Assembly: GCA_030614035.1 (NCBI GenBank)
Contig: JAUWKW010000054.1
Span: 1-7,879 of the forward strand
DNA length: 7,879 nucleotides
Reading direction: 5' to 3'
DNA from: Chromatiales bacterium
Lineage (GTDB): Bacteria; Pseudomonadota; Gammaproteobacteria; Steroidobacterales; GCA-2729495
Made by a program: the position numbers and the translations under genes. How positions within the stretch are numbered: position 1 is the first letter of the stretch; the number at the start of each line of letters is the position of its first letter. Shown here piece by piece: positions 1 through 6,226 of this stretch. Under the pieces are notes generated by a model that saw nothing but the letters and a program-made list of their open reading frames with translations, was not told the origin of the DNA and did not search any database.

Positions 1-8
1 GTTTTGGC

Positions 9-845
9 TCACTTTGAGAGGGCCCAACCGTCCTGCGTGTCGTGCGCGCGTCCTTCCTCCTGCAGCTTGATCAGATGTGCGAGCAGTGAACGCAAAGCAA
101 CTGGGTGCAGCTGCCTGTCGACGTCGTCGTAAACTCGAACGAGCAATTTTTCAGCGGTGGCTACCCCGCCGGCATCCAGTGCATCGATCAGCTTTGCTTC
201 GCGCTGCAGCCGATGATCAATGATGCGGTCTACAACGGCCTCGGGGTCATCAAGCACAGCCCCATGGCCAGGCGCGATTTTTTGTAGTCCCAGTTCCTTT
301 AAGCGGCGCAACGATGCCAGATACTGGTTCATGTTCCCATCGGGAGGATCGATAACCACGGTGGAGCCGCCCATTATGTGATCGCCGGTAAACAGCCAAT
401 TAAGTTCTTCATGCAGATAGCACAGATGATTGGAAGCATGGCCCGGAGTGTGGACAGCGCGCAGCGTAAACTCGTCTGTCGCCAAGCGATCACAGTCGTT
501 CAGCACCCGCTCCGGAAAAAAACTTTGGTCCTGTGAGCCGCCGAAAGGTGGTGGCTGTCCCACCAGCTCTGCACCGGTAGCAGCGGCAAGTATCGCAGCA
601 GCCGGCGAGTGATCCGGATGGGTGTGGGTCACGACAACCCAGCGAATGGTCCCGGCAACTGCAAGTTGAATCGCCTGGACGTGTTCGGGCATCAGCGGCC
701 CGGGATCCAACACCGCCACCTGTTTTTCGCCAAACAAATAGGTGTTTGTGCCCGGTCCGGTCATCATGCCGGGATTTGGCGCCACGAGTCGGCGAACGCC
801 CGGGGCGATTTGTGTTGTAGTCCTCGGTATCGATTTCTGGGTCAC
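9..845 (-). CDS. MBL-fold metallo-hydrolase, LACTB2-like, with C-terminal winged helix
   Basis: 278 residues, predicted cytoplasmic, no signal peptide. The metallo-beta-lactamase fold is shown by the zinc ligands in order: H74-x-H76-x-D78-H79 (HTHPDH), H136 in TPGH, D155 in TGDH and H194 in PGHG. The N-terminal NPGMMTGPGTNTYL stretch (about 24-37) and a charged helical tail after about residue 205, which fits the small winged-helix domain of the LACTB2 group, place it near LACTB2-like hydrolases rather than true beta-lactamases or glyoxalase II. Human LACTB2 is of similar length and is an endoribonuclease; whether this bacterial protein cuts RNA, a thioester or another ester is unknown. The start is GTG at 845-843, overlapping the TGA stop of the upstream Nudix gene (GTGA). 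No clear Shine-Dalgarno precedes it, so translational coupling to the Nudix gene is likely. The stop TGA lies at 11-9. The fold call is firm; the substrate is not. Confidence 0.93.
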   Translation of the reverse strand: MTQKSIPRTTTQIAPGVRRLVAPNPGMMTGPGTNTYLFGEKQVAVLDPGPLMPEHVQAIQLAVAGTIRWVVVTHTHPDHSPAAAILAAATGAELVGQPPPFGGSQDQSFFPERVLNDCDRLATDEFTLRAVHTPGHASNHLCYLHEELNWLFTGDHIMGGSTVVIDPPDGNMNQYLASLRRLKELGLQKIAPGHGAVLDDPEAVVDRIIDHRLQREAKLIDALDAGGVATAEKLLVRVYDDVDRQLHPVALRSLLAHLIKLQEEGRAHDTQDGWALSK

Positions 846-1663
846 GCCGAATCTACGGGGTAGTCCCTATCGCCAGGTACTAGAAAACGCGTCTTGCCAC
901 CTTCCTCGACCATTATCGGCCGTACCATTGATATGCCATCGTGCCAACGCTCCCTGGCCCAGGTTTGTAATGCGCCCAGGTTGGAGAACTTCGCCAGCTG
1001 CTCGAGACTTTTGATGGTCGGAAATATCATTCTCATTTCGCCCTCATGGGCCTTTTCCAGTGCCCGTGCGGGCGTCAGCCAACGGCTGTCGACCAACTCC
1101 TGATGGTCAATGCGTGGTTGCTGGCCTTGTGGCAAGACGGCCAGAAAAAAGCGAGTCGAAAACCTTTCACGAATCTGGCGCAAATGCAGCGGCGCTTCCC
1201 AATGCGCAATGTAGTGCAGTTCATTGGCGGCCAGTACCAGGCCTGTTTCGCTCAACAACGCGGGCCAGCTCAGATCACCCTCGGACAATCGCGAGCGAAG
1301 CAGTTCCAAACTGATTCCGCGACCTGCATCGTCTGCACTCGCCCATCGTCCCTTCTTATCCTGCGCCAGCAATATGCCGATTTCCTCGAATAACTCCCTG
1401 GCCGCAGCGCTGTAAAAATCGAGTCCGCCGTGTTTAAGCTCGAAACGCTGATTTGCCTCGTCGGAAGTCAGGCCATTTATCAGGGCGTGCGATTCGCGGT
1501 CGACTTCACTCAACACCCCCCCCGGGAAAGCGTAGGCGCCACCAAACGCTGCCCGTTCGTGTCGCTGCACCATCAGTACCTCCGGGCCGTCGTCACCGTC
1601 CCGCACCAGTATCACGGTTGAGGATAGCCGCGCTGGCACCGGCGCGGTGTACTGTTCGGTCAT
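842..1663 (-). CDS. Nudix hydrolase, NUDT19-like (split Nudix box)
   Basis: 273 residues, predicted soluble and cytoplasmic. The N-terminal part reads STVILVRDGDDGPEVLMVQR (15-34), a typical first Nudix strand pair, followed by FPGG (46-49). The catalytic half of the Nudix box, RELFEEIGI, is intact at 89-97 with Mg-binding Glu93/Glu94. However, the canonical G-x5-E-x7-REUxEExGU spacing is broken: about 26 extra residues lie between GG(48-49)/D55 and R89. An insertion inside the Nudix box is a known feature of the NUDT19 family, whose mammalian member hydrolyses CoA species; a nucleoside-diphosphate-linked substrate is therefore likely, and CoA or acyl-CoA is only an inference. The ATG at 1663-1661 is preceded directly by GGCGGA and overlaps the stop of a tiny upstream ORF. 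The downstream MBL gene overlaps by 4 bases, so the two are almost certainly cotranscribed. Confidence 0.9.
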   Translation of the reverse strand: MTEQYTAPVPARLSSTVILVRDGDDGPEVLMVQRHERAAFGGAYAFPGGVLSEVDRESHALINGLTSDEANQRFELKHGGLDFYSAAARELFEEIGILLAQDKKGRWASADDAGRGISLELLRSRLSEGDLSWPALLSETGLVLAANELHYIAHWEAPLHLRQIRERFSTRFFLAVLPQGQQPRIDHQELVDSRWLTPARALEKAHEGEMRMIFPTIKSLEQLAKFSNLGALQTWARERWHDGISMVRPIMVEEGGKTRFLVPGDRDYPVDSA

Positions 1664-1719
1664 TCCGCCGCCTGCATGGCCCGGATCAGTCCGCGAATTG
1701 GGAATTCGGGTTTACTCAT
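1660..1719 (-). CDS. possible leader peptide upstream of the Nudix gene
   Basis: A 19-codon ORF starts at ATG 1719-1717 (MSKPEFPIRG...), and its TGA at 1662-1660 overlaps the Nudix ATG as ATGA. An in-frame ATG at 1737-1735 would make it 25 codons (MAIPHF prefix). The 4-base overlap matches the overlap between the Nudix and MBL genes further downstream, so it could be a translated leader coupling ribosomes into the operon. Against this: neither start has a strong Shine-Dalgarno, an ORF this short can occur by chance, and I recognise no homologue. It could also be the relic of a longer N-terminal region in another frame. Treat as a candidate only. Confidence 0.25.
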   Translation of the reverse strand: MSKPEFPIRGLIRAMQAAE

Positions 1720-1737
1720 AAAATGGGGGATAGCCAT

Positions 1738-1890
1738 TCCGTGCCAGTGTAGTCGCCGTGAATGGAGTTGTCCTGCAGCAGCCCGCATGACGTCGTCCCG
1801 CATCCACCACGTGCCGCCGGTGGACGTGGAATTGCGTTAGGATTGACCACAAAACTACAAGGTCCAGTGTCGACGGACCGGAGTAAGCAC
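1738..1890. promoter_or_regulatory. divergent intergenic region with overlapping inverted repeats
   Basis: This is the only region between divergent genes in the window, so it should carry the promoters for the minus-strand Nudix-MBL operon and the plus-strand amidohydrolase. It contains two overlapping inverted repeats: CCACC 1804-1808 with GGTGG 1819-1823, and CCACGT 1807-1812 with ACGTGG 1824-1829. They share bases and would form mutually exclusive hairpins. A weak plus-strand sigma70-like pair is TTGCGT (about 1833-1838) with TACAAG 18 bases downstream; it matches consensus poorly. No good minus-strand promoter was found. Promoter presence is inferred from gene orientation; the exact boxes are uncertain. 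Confidence 0.35.
1880..1883 (+). promoter_or_regulatory. ribosome binding site that sets the amidohydrolase start
   Basis: GGAG lies 7 bases before ATG 1891. It supports this start over the in-frame ATG at 1762, because residues after 1891 form a clean signal peptide and the 43 codons before it look like untranslated leader. Confidence 0.7.
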
Positions 1891-2802
1891 ATGCGGTATC
1901 TGCCAGTTCTGTTACTGATCCAATTCACGCTCCCGGTTTTTGCCGCGGGCGAGCCGGTTATCGACATGCATTTCCATGCCTGGCCGCGTGGAGCCGAAGG
2001 GCCGCCCGATCATCCCGAAAATCTCGAATACATGCGAACCCGCTTGCAAGAGGTGGAAAAGTCGAACGTCGTGCTTGCCGCAACCAGTGGCCCGCAGGAA
2101 TTTCTCGAACGATGGAGCCGGGAAGCGCCAGATCGGCTGATCCTTGGGCCGGTATTTCCCTGCCATGACGGCTTGAATCCGAACCGGAACCAGTACAGAT
2201 GTTTTACCGATGGCAGCGAATTTCCTGATCTTGCATGGCTCGAATCGCAATACACGAACGGCACTTATAAATTAATGGGGGAACTGCTGAACCAGTACGC
2301 GGGCATCCCTTACGATGATCCGCGTATGGCTCAATATTACGAACTGGCCGAGCGGCTCGAAATCCCGGTAGCAATTCATACGCATGCCGGGCCACCGATG
2401 ACCGCCAGCAACTGCTGTCCGAATTTCCGTCTGTCGCTGGGAAACCCCTTGTCGCTGGAGGAAGTATTGGTGCGGTATCCCAAGCTGAGAGTGCAAATCA
2501 TGCACGCAAACCCATTGGTTTATCCGATGGTTCTGGACATGATGATTCAGTACCCGAGGATCTATGTCGATGTCAGTCCATTTCAAAAAATCCTGCCGCG
2601 CGAACAATTCCACCGGTTGCTGGCGGCATTCAAAGAAGCGAGGTTGCTGAATCGGGTGATGTTTGGCAGCGACGGGGACGATTATGAATCGGCGCTGGGC
2701 GCGTACCGTTCAGCCGAGTTTCTCACCGACACTGATCTTCAGGGCATATTCTGCAAAAACGCCGCCCGATTTTTGCGCAGAGACGGTGTGTGTAGCCTCT
2801 AG
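1891..2802 (+). CDS. exported amidohydrolase family 2 metal-dependent hydrolase
   Basis: 303 residues from ATG 1891. Residues 1-19 (MRYLPVLLLI... to VFAA) form a Sec-type signal peptide with likely cleavage after VFA or VFAA, so the enzyme should act in the periplasm. The TIM-barrel metallo-hydrolase (Amidohydro_2 type) signature is seen in order: D25-M-H27-F-H29 (DxHxH), H163 in AIHTH, H205 in QIMH, and D261 in FGSD. KLMGE (127-131) is a further family-like element. The family includes decarboxylases and lactone or ester hydrolases acting on small organic acids; the substrate here cannot be read from sequence. Six cysteines (91, 104, 175, 176, 288, 301) may form disulfides in the periplasm. 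Most members of this family are cytoplasmic, so export is a notable trait. The stop TAG is 25 bases before the lipoprotein gene, consistent with an operon. Confidence 0.85.
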   Translation: MRYLPVLLLIQFTLPVFAAGEPVIDMHFHAWPRGAEGPPDHPENLEYMRTRLQEVEKSNVVLAATSGPQEFLERWSREAPDRLILGPVFPCHDGLNPNRNQYRCFTDGSEFPDLAWLESQYTNGTYKLMGELLNQYAGIPYDDPRMAQYYELAERLEIPVAIHTHAGPPMTASNCCPNFRLSLGNPLSLEEVLVRYPKLRVQIMHANPLVYPMVLDMMIQYPRIYVDVSPFQKILPREQFHRLLAAFKEARLLNRVMFGSDGDDYESALGAYRSAEFLTDTDLQGIFCKNAARFLRRDGVCSL

Positions 2803-2827
2803 CGCAGAGCAAAGCGCCAGACCTCAG

Positions 2828-3352
2828 ATGAACCGAATATCCGCACTCAGTCTCGTCGCTATCAGCCTGGTCGCTGCAGGCTGTTCGTCTTCGGCCACAA
2901 AAAGCCTTCCGGCAGGCCAGTACTTTGTATCCGGAATTTACCAGGGCGGGCCAACCATTACCGAGCCGCGGCCGGTGCAGTCCAGCCTGATGGCTGTAAC
3001 TAAGGGCGGGTTCCAGGTGGCCGACGGGACGGCTGCGTATGTTCTGCGCGTCACTCTCTCGCCGGACTTGCCGGAGCAGTTCTTTGCACGAGCGACATTT
3101 GAAAACCCGCAGGATTTCAGTGAGCCGTTCGTGGAGGAAGGGGAATTCTTACAGCGGCCAAGTATTCTGACACCGGCACATGGGCCGGTTAGTGGATTGG
3201 TCATGTTCAGAGAATATCGAATCACGGTGGAACTGTTTATGAATAAGGGCGACAGTGCGCCGCTGGACACGCTAACGCAGACCATTCGTTCCTATGTTGA
3301 TACGCAGGGTGAAGAGCCATTGGTCTACAGTGAATTCGCACCTGCCAAATGA
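2828..3352 (+). CDS. small lipoprotein of unknown function
   Basis: 174 residues from ATG 2828. The N-terminus is a lipoprotein signal: MNR, a hydrophobic run, then the lipobox VAAG-C with Cys19 as the lipidated residue. Ser at +2 predicts release to the outer membrane. The remainder is a soluble domain rich in beta-type sequence (for example FVSGIYQGGPTITEPRPV and YRITVELFM) with no catalytic motif I can recognise. An in-frame ATG exists at 2663 inside the amidohydrolase gene, but the lipobox at a standard distance from 2828 decides this start; the Shine-Dalgarno before 2828 is weak. It lies 25 bases after the amidohydrolase gene, and its stop overlaps an ATG (ATGA at 3349-3352) in the frame of the next gene. 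The lipoprotein call is firm; its function is unknown. Confidence 0.8.
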   Translation: MNRISALSLVAISLVAAGCSSSATKSLPAGQYFVSGIYQGGPTITEPRPVQSSLMAVTKGGFQVADGTAAYVLRVTLSPDLPEQFFARATFENPQDFSEPFVEEGEFLQRPSILTPAHGPVSGLVMFREYRITVELFMNKGDSAPLDTLTQTIRSYVDTQGEEPLVYSEFAPAK

Positions 3353-3367
3353 TGACGTCCCCAGCTT

Positions 3368-3371
3368 GGAG
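3368..3371 (+). promoter_or_regulatory. ribosome binding site of the VOC gene
   Basis: GGAG lies 7 bases before ATG 3379. It favours this start over the in-frame ATG at 3349, which overlaps the lipoprotein stop; the ten extra residues (MMTSPAWRRA) precede the first beta strand of the fold and are not needed. Confidence 0.6.
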
Positions 3372-3378
3372 AAGAGCC

Positions 3379-3813
3379 ATGAGCAGACCAAAAATTCGCC
3401 ATCTCGCTCTGTACACGCCGGACACGGATAAACTAGCCGCCTTCTACGTGAGCGTGTTCGACATGGAGATCAAGCTCCGGGCCGGGCCAATCGGGAAAGG
3501 CCCGGTATTTTTAAGCGATGGCTATATGAACCTCGCCATATTACCGGCAACGACCCAGGGAGAGGTCGCCGTTGGACTGAACCATTTTGGCTTTCTTATC
3601 GACGATATCGAGGCGCTCACGGAAAAATTGATTGCCGAAGGTGTCGAGAAGCCAACCATGCGACCGGCTGGCCGATATGCGGAGTTTCGCGCGGCAGATC
3701 CCCTGGGCAATGCATTTGATCTGTCGGAACATGGCTTCCAGGAAGATCAGGTCGCTCGTGATAAGCGGGCGACGGCTCACATGGATCCTACGGTCGGCCC
3801 GACCGAATCGTAA
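3379..3813 (+). CDS. VOC family (glyoxalase/extradiol dioxygenase fold) protein
   Basis: 144 residues, predicted cytoplasmic. It has the two beta-alpha-beta-beta-beta modules of the vicinal oxygen chelate fold: module 1 starts IRHLALYTPDTDKLAAFY with H8 in the usual metal-ligand position, and module 2 starts LNHFGFLIDDI with H69. The C-terminal AADPLGNAFDLSEHGF (105-120) is the classic closing strand; E117 or D114 could supply the acidic ligand. About 25 residues after it look disordered. Length fits single-domain VOC proteins such as glyoxalase I, fosfomycin-resistance enzymes and dioxygenases; which reaction applies cannot be decided. It may be cotranscribed with the lipoprotein (26 bases apart). 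Alternative start: ATG 3349, with an ATGA overlap that would allow translational coupling. Confidence 0.85.
   Translation: MSRPKIRHLALYTPDTDKLAAFYVSVFDMEIKLRAGPIGKGPVFLSDGYMNLAILPATTQGEVAVGLNHFGFLIDDIEALTEKLIAEGVEKPTMRPAGRYAEFRAADPLGNAFDLSEHGFQEDQVARDKRATAHMDPTVGPTES
3791..3805. repeat. perfect inverted repeat at the 3' end of the VOC gene
   Basis: CGGTCGG and CCGACCG are exact 7-base complements separated by one base, inside the last codons of the VOC gene. No T run follows, so it is not a standard terminator. It could be an operator-like site, a transcript structure or chance. Confidence 0.3.
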
Positions 3814-3861
3814 GTCCGTTGGATTGATCCACCGAACAGGCAAAGTGCGAAGAGCCGCAGT

Positions 3862-5655
3862 ATGTTTAAGCTGATTCCGGCGCAGTATTCAAACGAAGAC
3901 CGCCTGTCATACATCATTGCGCTGGGGGAATTGATTCCCGGTGCACTCGCGCTCGCAGCGCTGTTGCGAATAAGCTATTTCAGCGATATGCAAATCGATT
4001 CGATCTCGATGGATTTGCTGTCAGCTGCGGGCATACTCGGGATTCCCGGCGTGATCTTTGGCGGATGGATGTGTCTGCGGCGTATTGGACGCCCGGTATT
4101 TGGATTCATGGCATTGGGTCTCGGCTGTCTGGGGGTTGCCGCCTGGCCCATTGCGAATTACCTCAGCGGATTTGCAGCATTGGAGCAGCCGGTGTTGGAA
4201 CGCGAGACTGTGGCTGAGGTTGAACCACCGTCGCAAGCGCCGCCCCCATTTCCGTCTGCCGGCGAATTGCTGCCCGAAGAATTTGATGGATTCTGGGAGC
4301 CGCGCTTCGATGACCTGGATGGAATTGTCGCCCGACGTATGCTTCGCGTGCTCGTCAGCCTCGGCGGCTATCAGTATTTTTTTGACGAGGGTCGTCCGCG
4401 AGGCGCAACTTTTGAGTTGTTGCAAAAGTTTGAAGATTTTTTGAACGAAAAACTAAAGCGCCGCACCCTCCGGGTAGAGGTGGTACCGGTGCCGGTGAGC
4501 CGTGATCAGCTGATCCGGGACCTGGTCGCCGGATATGCAGACATGGTTGCATCAGATTTGACGATCACTCCGGATCGGGCCGCTATCCTCGATTTCACCC
4601 GGCCGCTGCTAACCAATGTCAACGAAGTCATTGTTACCGGGCCGGCGGCGCCGCCGATCGAAGGACTTGAGGACCTCCGGGGGCTTGAAATCTTCGTGCG
4701 CCCTTCGAGCAGCTATGAACAACATCTGCGAGCATTGATAGAGCAGCTTGATGCAGACGCGAGCCCGCCGCCGGTTATCCGTGCGGCAGACGAACTGCTC
4801 GAGGCCGAAGACCTGATGGAAATGGTGGACGCTGGGTTGATTCCGGCGACTGTTATGGATGACTACAAGGCGGTTTTTTGGTCGGAGGTGTTTCCAAACG
4901 TCAAGGTTCGGGAAGATCTCATAGTCAATGAGGGTGGTTCCATCGCCTGGGCAGTGCGTAAAGACAATCCTGAACTCAAAGCTCTGTTAAACGAATTCCT
5001 CAGGAAATATGGCCGTGGAACTCTGTTTGGTAACGTCGTGTACGATCGATATTTGTCTGATGCTGAGCGGGTTCGTTGCGCCGCGTCCGGAAAAAGAAGC
5101 GCGGATGTGGAGGAAATGGCCGGGTTGTTTCAAAAGTACGGAGGACTGTACGACCTTGACTGGCTTATGCTGGCGGCACAGGCCTACCAGGAATCCGGCT
5201 TGCGGCAGAACCGTCGCAGCGGAGCAGGTGCCGTCGGTATCATGCAGGTGCGTCCGTCCACCGCAGCGGATCGAAACGTCGGCGTGGAAAACATTGACCA
5301 GCTCGAGAACAACATTCACGCTGGCGCCAAATATATGCGGTTTCTGTCAGACCGCTATTTCAGCGAGGACATGGACGCGGTCAATCGATGGTTATTCAGC
5401 TTGGCCGCCTATAATGCCGGCCCCGCACGTATTGCCAGAATCCGGCGCGAAGCCGCGATCGAGGGTCATGACCGCAATCAATGGTTCGACCAGGTCGAGA
5501 TTACCGCAGCGCGCCGCATCGGTCGCGAGACGGTTCGTTACGTTGGAAACATCTACAAGTACTACGTTGGATACTCGCTGGCCGTGGCAAAGGGAGCGAC
5601 GCAAGATGCGTTGTATGGTGCACAGCTGGGAGGTTGCATGGCGGAGGCGAGCTAA
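3862..5655 (+). CDS. membrane-anchored lytic transglycosylase with solute-binding domain (MltF-like)
   Basis: 597 residues. Three hydrophobic helices at the N-terminus (about 17-36, 52-72 and 78-103) come before a proline-rich linker (about 120-133). The arginine-rich loop CLRRIGR (71-77) lies between helices 2 and 3, which puts the N-terminus inside and the rest in the periplasm. Residues about 155-400 form a type 3 periplasmic solute-binding domain (RVLVSLGGY start; DLTITPDRAAILDFT at 232-246 with R239). Residues about 415-575 form an SLT-type transglycosylase domain with catalytic E444 in AYQESGL, GIMQV (459-463) and AAYNAGPARI (515-524). The enzyme should cleave the MurNAc-GlcNAc bond, forming 1,6-anhydro-muropeptides. 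In MltF the binding domain regulates the catalytic domain. MltF itself has no three-helix anchor, which is the odd point here. GAAGAG precedes the ATG by 7 bases. Confidence 0.9.
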   Translation: MFKLIPAQYSNEDRLSYIIALGELIPGALALAALLRISYFSDMQIDSISMDLLSAAGILGIPGVIFGGWMCLRRIGRPVFGFMALGLGCLGVAAWPIANYLSGFAALEQPVLERETVAEVEPPSQAPPPFPSAGELLPEEFDGFWEPRFDDLDGIVARRMLRVLVSLGGYQYFFDEGRPRGATFELLQKFEDFLNEKLKRRTLRVEVVPVPVSRDQLIRDLVAGYADMVASDLTITPDRAAILDFTRPLLTNVNEVIVTGPAAPPIEGLEDLRGLEIFVRPSSSYEQHLRALIEQLDADASPPPVIRAADELLEAEDLMEMVDAGLIPATVMDDYKAVFWSEVFPNVKVREDLIVNEGGSIAWAVRKDNPELKALLNEFLRKYGRGTLFGNVVYDRYLSDAERVRCAASGKRSADVEEMAGLFQKYGGLYDLDWLMLAAQAYQESGLRQNRRSGAGAVGIMQVRPSTAADRNVGVENIDQLENNIHAGAKYMRFLSDRYFSEDMDAVNRWLFSLAAYNAGPARIARIRREAAIEGHDRNQWFDQVEITAARRIGRETVRYVGNIYKYYVGYSLAVAKGATQDALYGAQLGGCMAEAS

Positions 5656-5658
5656 CGA

Positions 5659-5692
5659 GGCGCGGCACATGTCGCCCGGGGCGAACCGCGCC
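5659..5692. repeat. nested GC-rich hairpin after the transglycosylase gene
   Basis: GGCGCGG 5659-5665 pairs with CCGCGCC 5686-5692. Inside, TCGCCC and GGGCGA form a second inverted repeat around one G. The whole would fold into a strong RNA structure three bases after the transglycosylase stop. No T run follows, so a classical intrinsic terminator is not supported; it may stabilise the 3' end of the upstream message or attenuate transcription. Confidence 0.4.
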
Positions 5693-5740
5693 GTTGCAAG
5701 GTGCTGACGTAGCGTTCAACGCAGAATGGAAAGCTGATCG

Positions 5741-6157
5741 ATGAGCCGTTATTTCCTGGCCTGCATTCTGGTCATGTCACTGGTGGTGGCGTTCCTCACG
5801 ATATACTTTTCCAGAGCGGTTACCCCGAACCGGTTTGTCGTTTTGGAGGGCGAGTTTGAATCATTGAAAATTGGCGCAACAAAATCCGCTTTGCTGGAGG
5901 TGCTGAAAGAACAAAAAGCCTCGTTGATCCCACTGTCCGGCGTGGAATCCGAAGCGCCGCATGAGATAGATACGATTCGATTGACTGACGAGGACCTCGA
6001 GATCCTCGATGCTGCGCCCTCTTGGCAAAGTAACGACATCGGCACCAGCGCCTGTCCGAACGACCGCAGTGGCGTGTCTACGCTTCGATTCGACGGCAGT
6101 AAATTGCGCCGCATCGAAATCGTTTGCGTGTTGACGGGAGGCGCCGGAGACAGTTAA
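5741..6157 (+). CDS. small membrane-anchored or exported protein of unknown family
   Basis: 138 residues. Residues about 4-23 are strongly hydrophobic (YFLACILVMSLVVAFLTIYF) and are either a signal anchor or an uncleaved signal peptide, placing the rest in the periplasm. C8 lies in the hydrophobic run without a proper lipobox, so a lipoprotein is unlikely. The soluble part starts with EGEFESLKIGATKSALLEVLKE (36-57), a pattern reminiscent of SmpA/OmlA-like modules where a conserved G-x-s/t-k-x-x-v/l segment starts a helix; this likeness is weak. C105 and C129 are the only other cysteines and could form a disulfide. GGAAAG lies 7 bases before the ATG. It sits between a peptidoglycan lyase and a CPBP protein, 85 and 69 bases away. 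I do not recognise the family. Confidence 0.75.
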   Translation: MSRYFLACILVMSLVVAFLTIYFSRAVTPNRFVVLEGEFESLKIGATKSALLEVLKEQKASLIPLSGVESEAPHEIDTIRLTDEDLEILDAAPSWQSNDIGTSACPNDRSGVSTLRFDGSKLRRIEIVCVLTGGAGDS

Positions 6158-6214
6158 GGGCATCGGATTGGCGTTACCCTAGCGCGGGAGATTTCAGGAC
6201 GGCACACGTGAACA

Positions 6215-6218
6215 AGGA
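6215..6218 (+). promoter_or_regulatory. ribosome binding site of the CPBP gene
   Basis: AGGA lies 8 bases before ATG 6227 and supports that start. Confidence 0.6.
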
Positions 6219-6226
6219 ATAAGCAA

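Noticed and set aside
1762..1890. N-terminal extension of the amidohydrolase from ATG 1762
   Set aside because: It would bury the signal peptide 43 residues inside the protein; GGAG before ATG 1891 and the signal peptide fit the shorter form.
1716..1967. 83-codon minus-strand open frame across the divergent region
   Set aside because: It runs antisense to the amidohydrolase signal peptide and ribosome site, has no recognisable domain, and is likely chance; kept only as context for the leader ORF finding.
2663..2827. N-terminal extension of the lipoprotein from ATG 2663
   Set aside because: It lies within the amidohydrolase gene in another frame and would displace the lipobox from the N-terminus.
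3791..3805. intrinsic terminator after the VOC gene
   Set aside because: The stem has a one-base loop, lies within the coding region and has no T run.
5009..5707. 232-codon plus-strand open frame within the transglycosylase gene
   Set aside because: It overlaps the SLT domain coding sequence in a different frame; the composition is Arg/Thr/Pro-rich without domain pattern, typical of a shadow frame.
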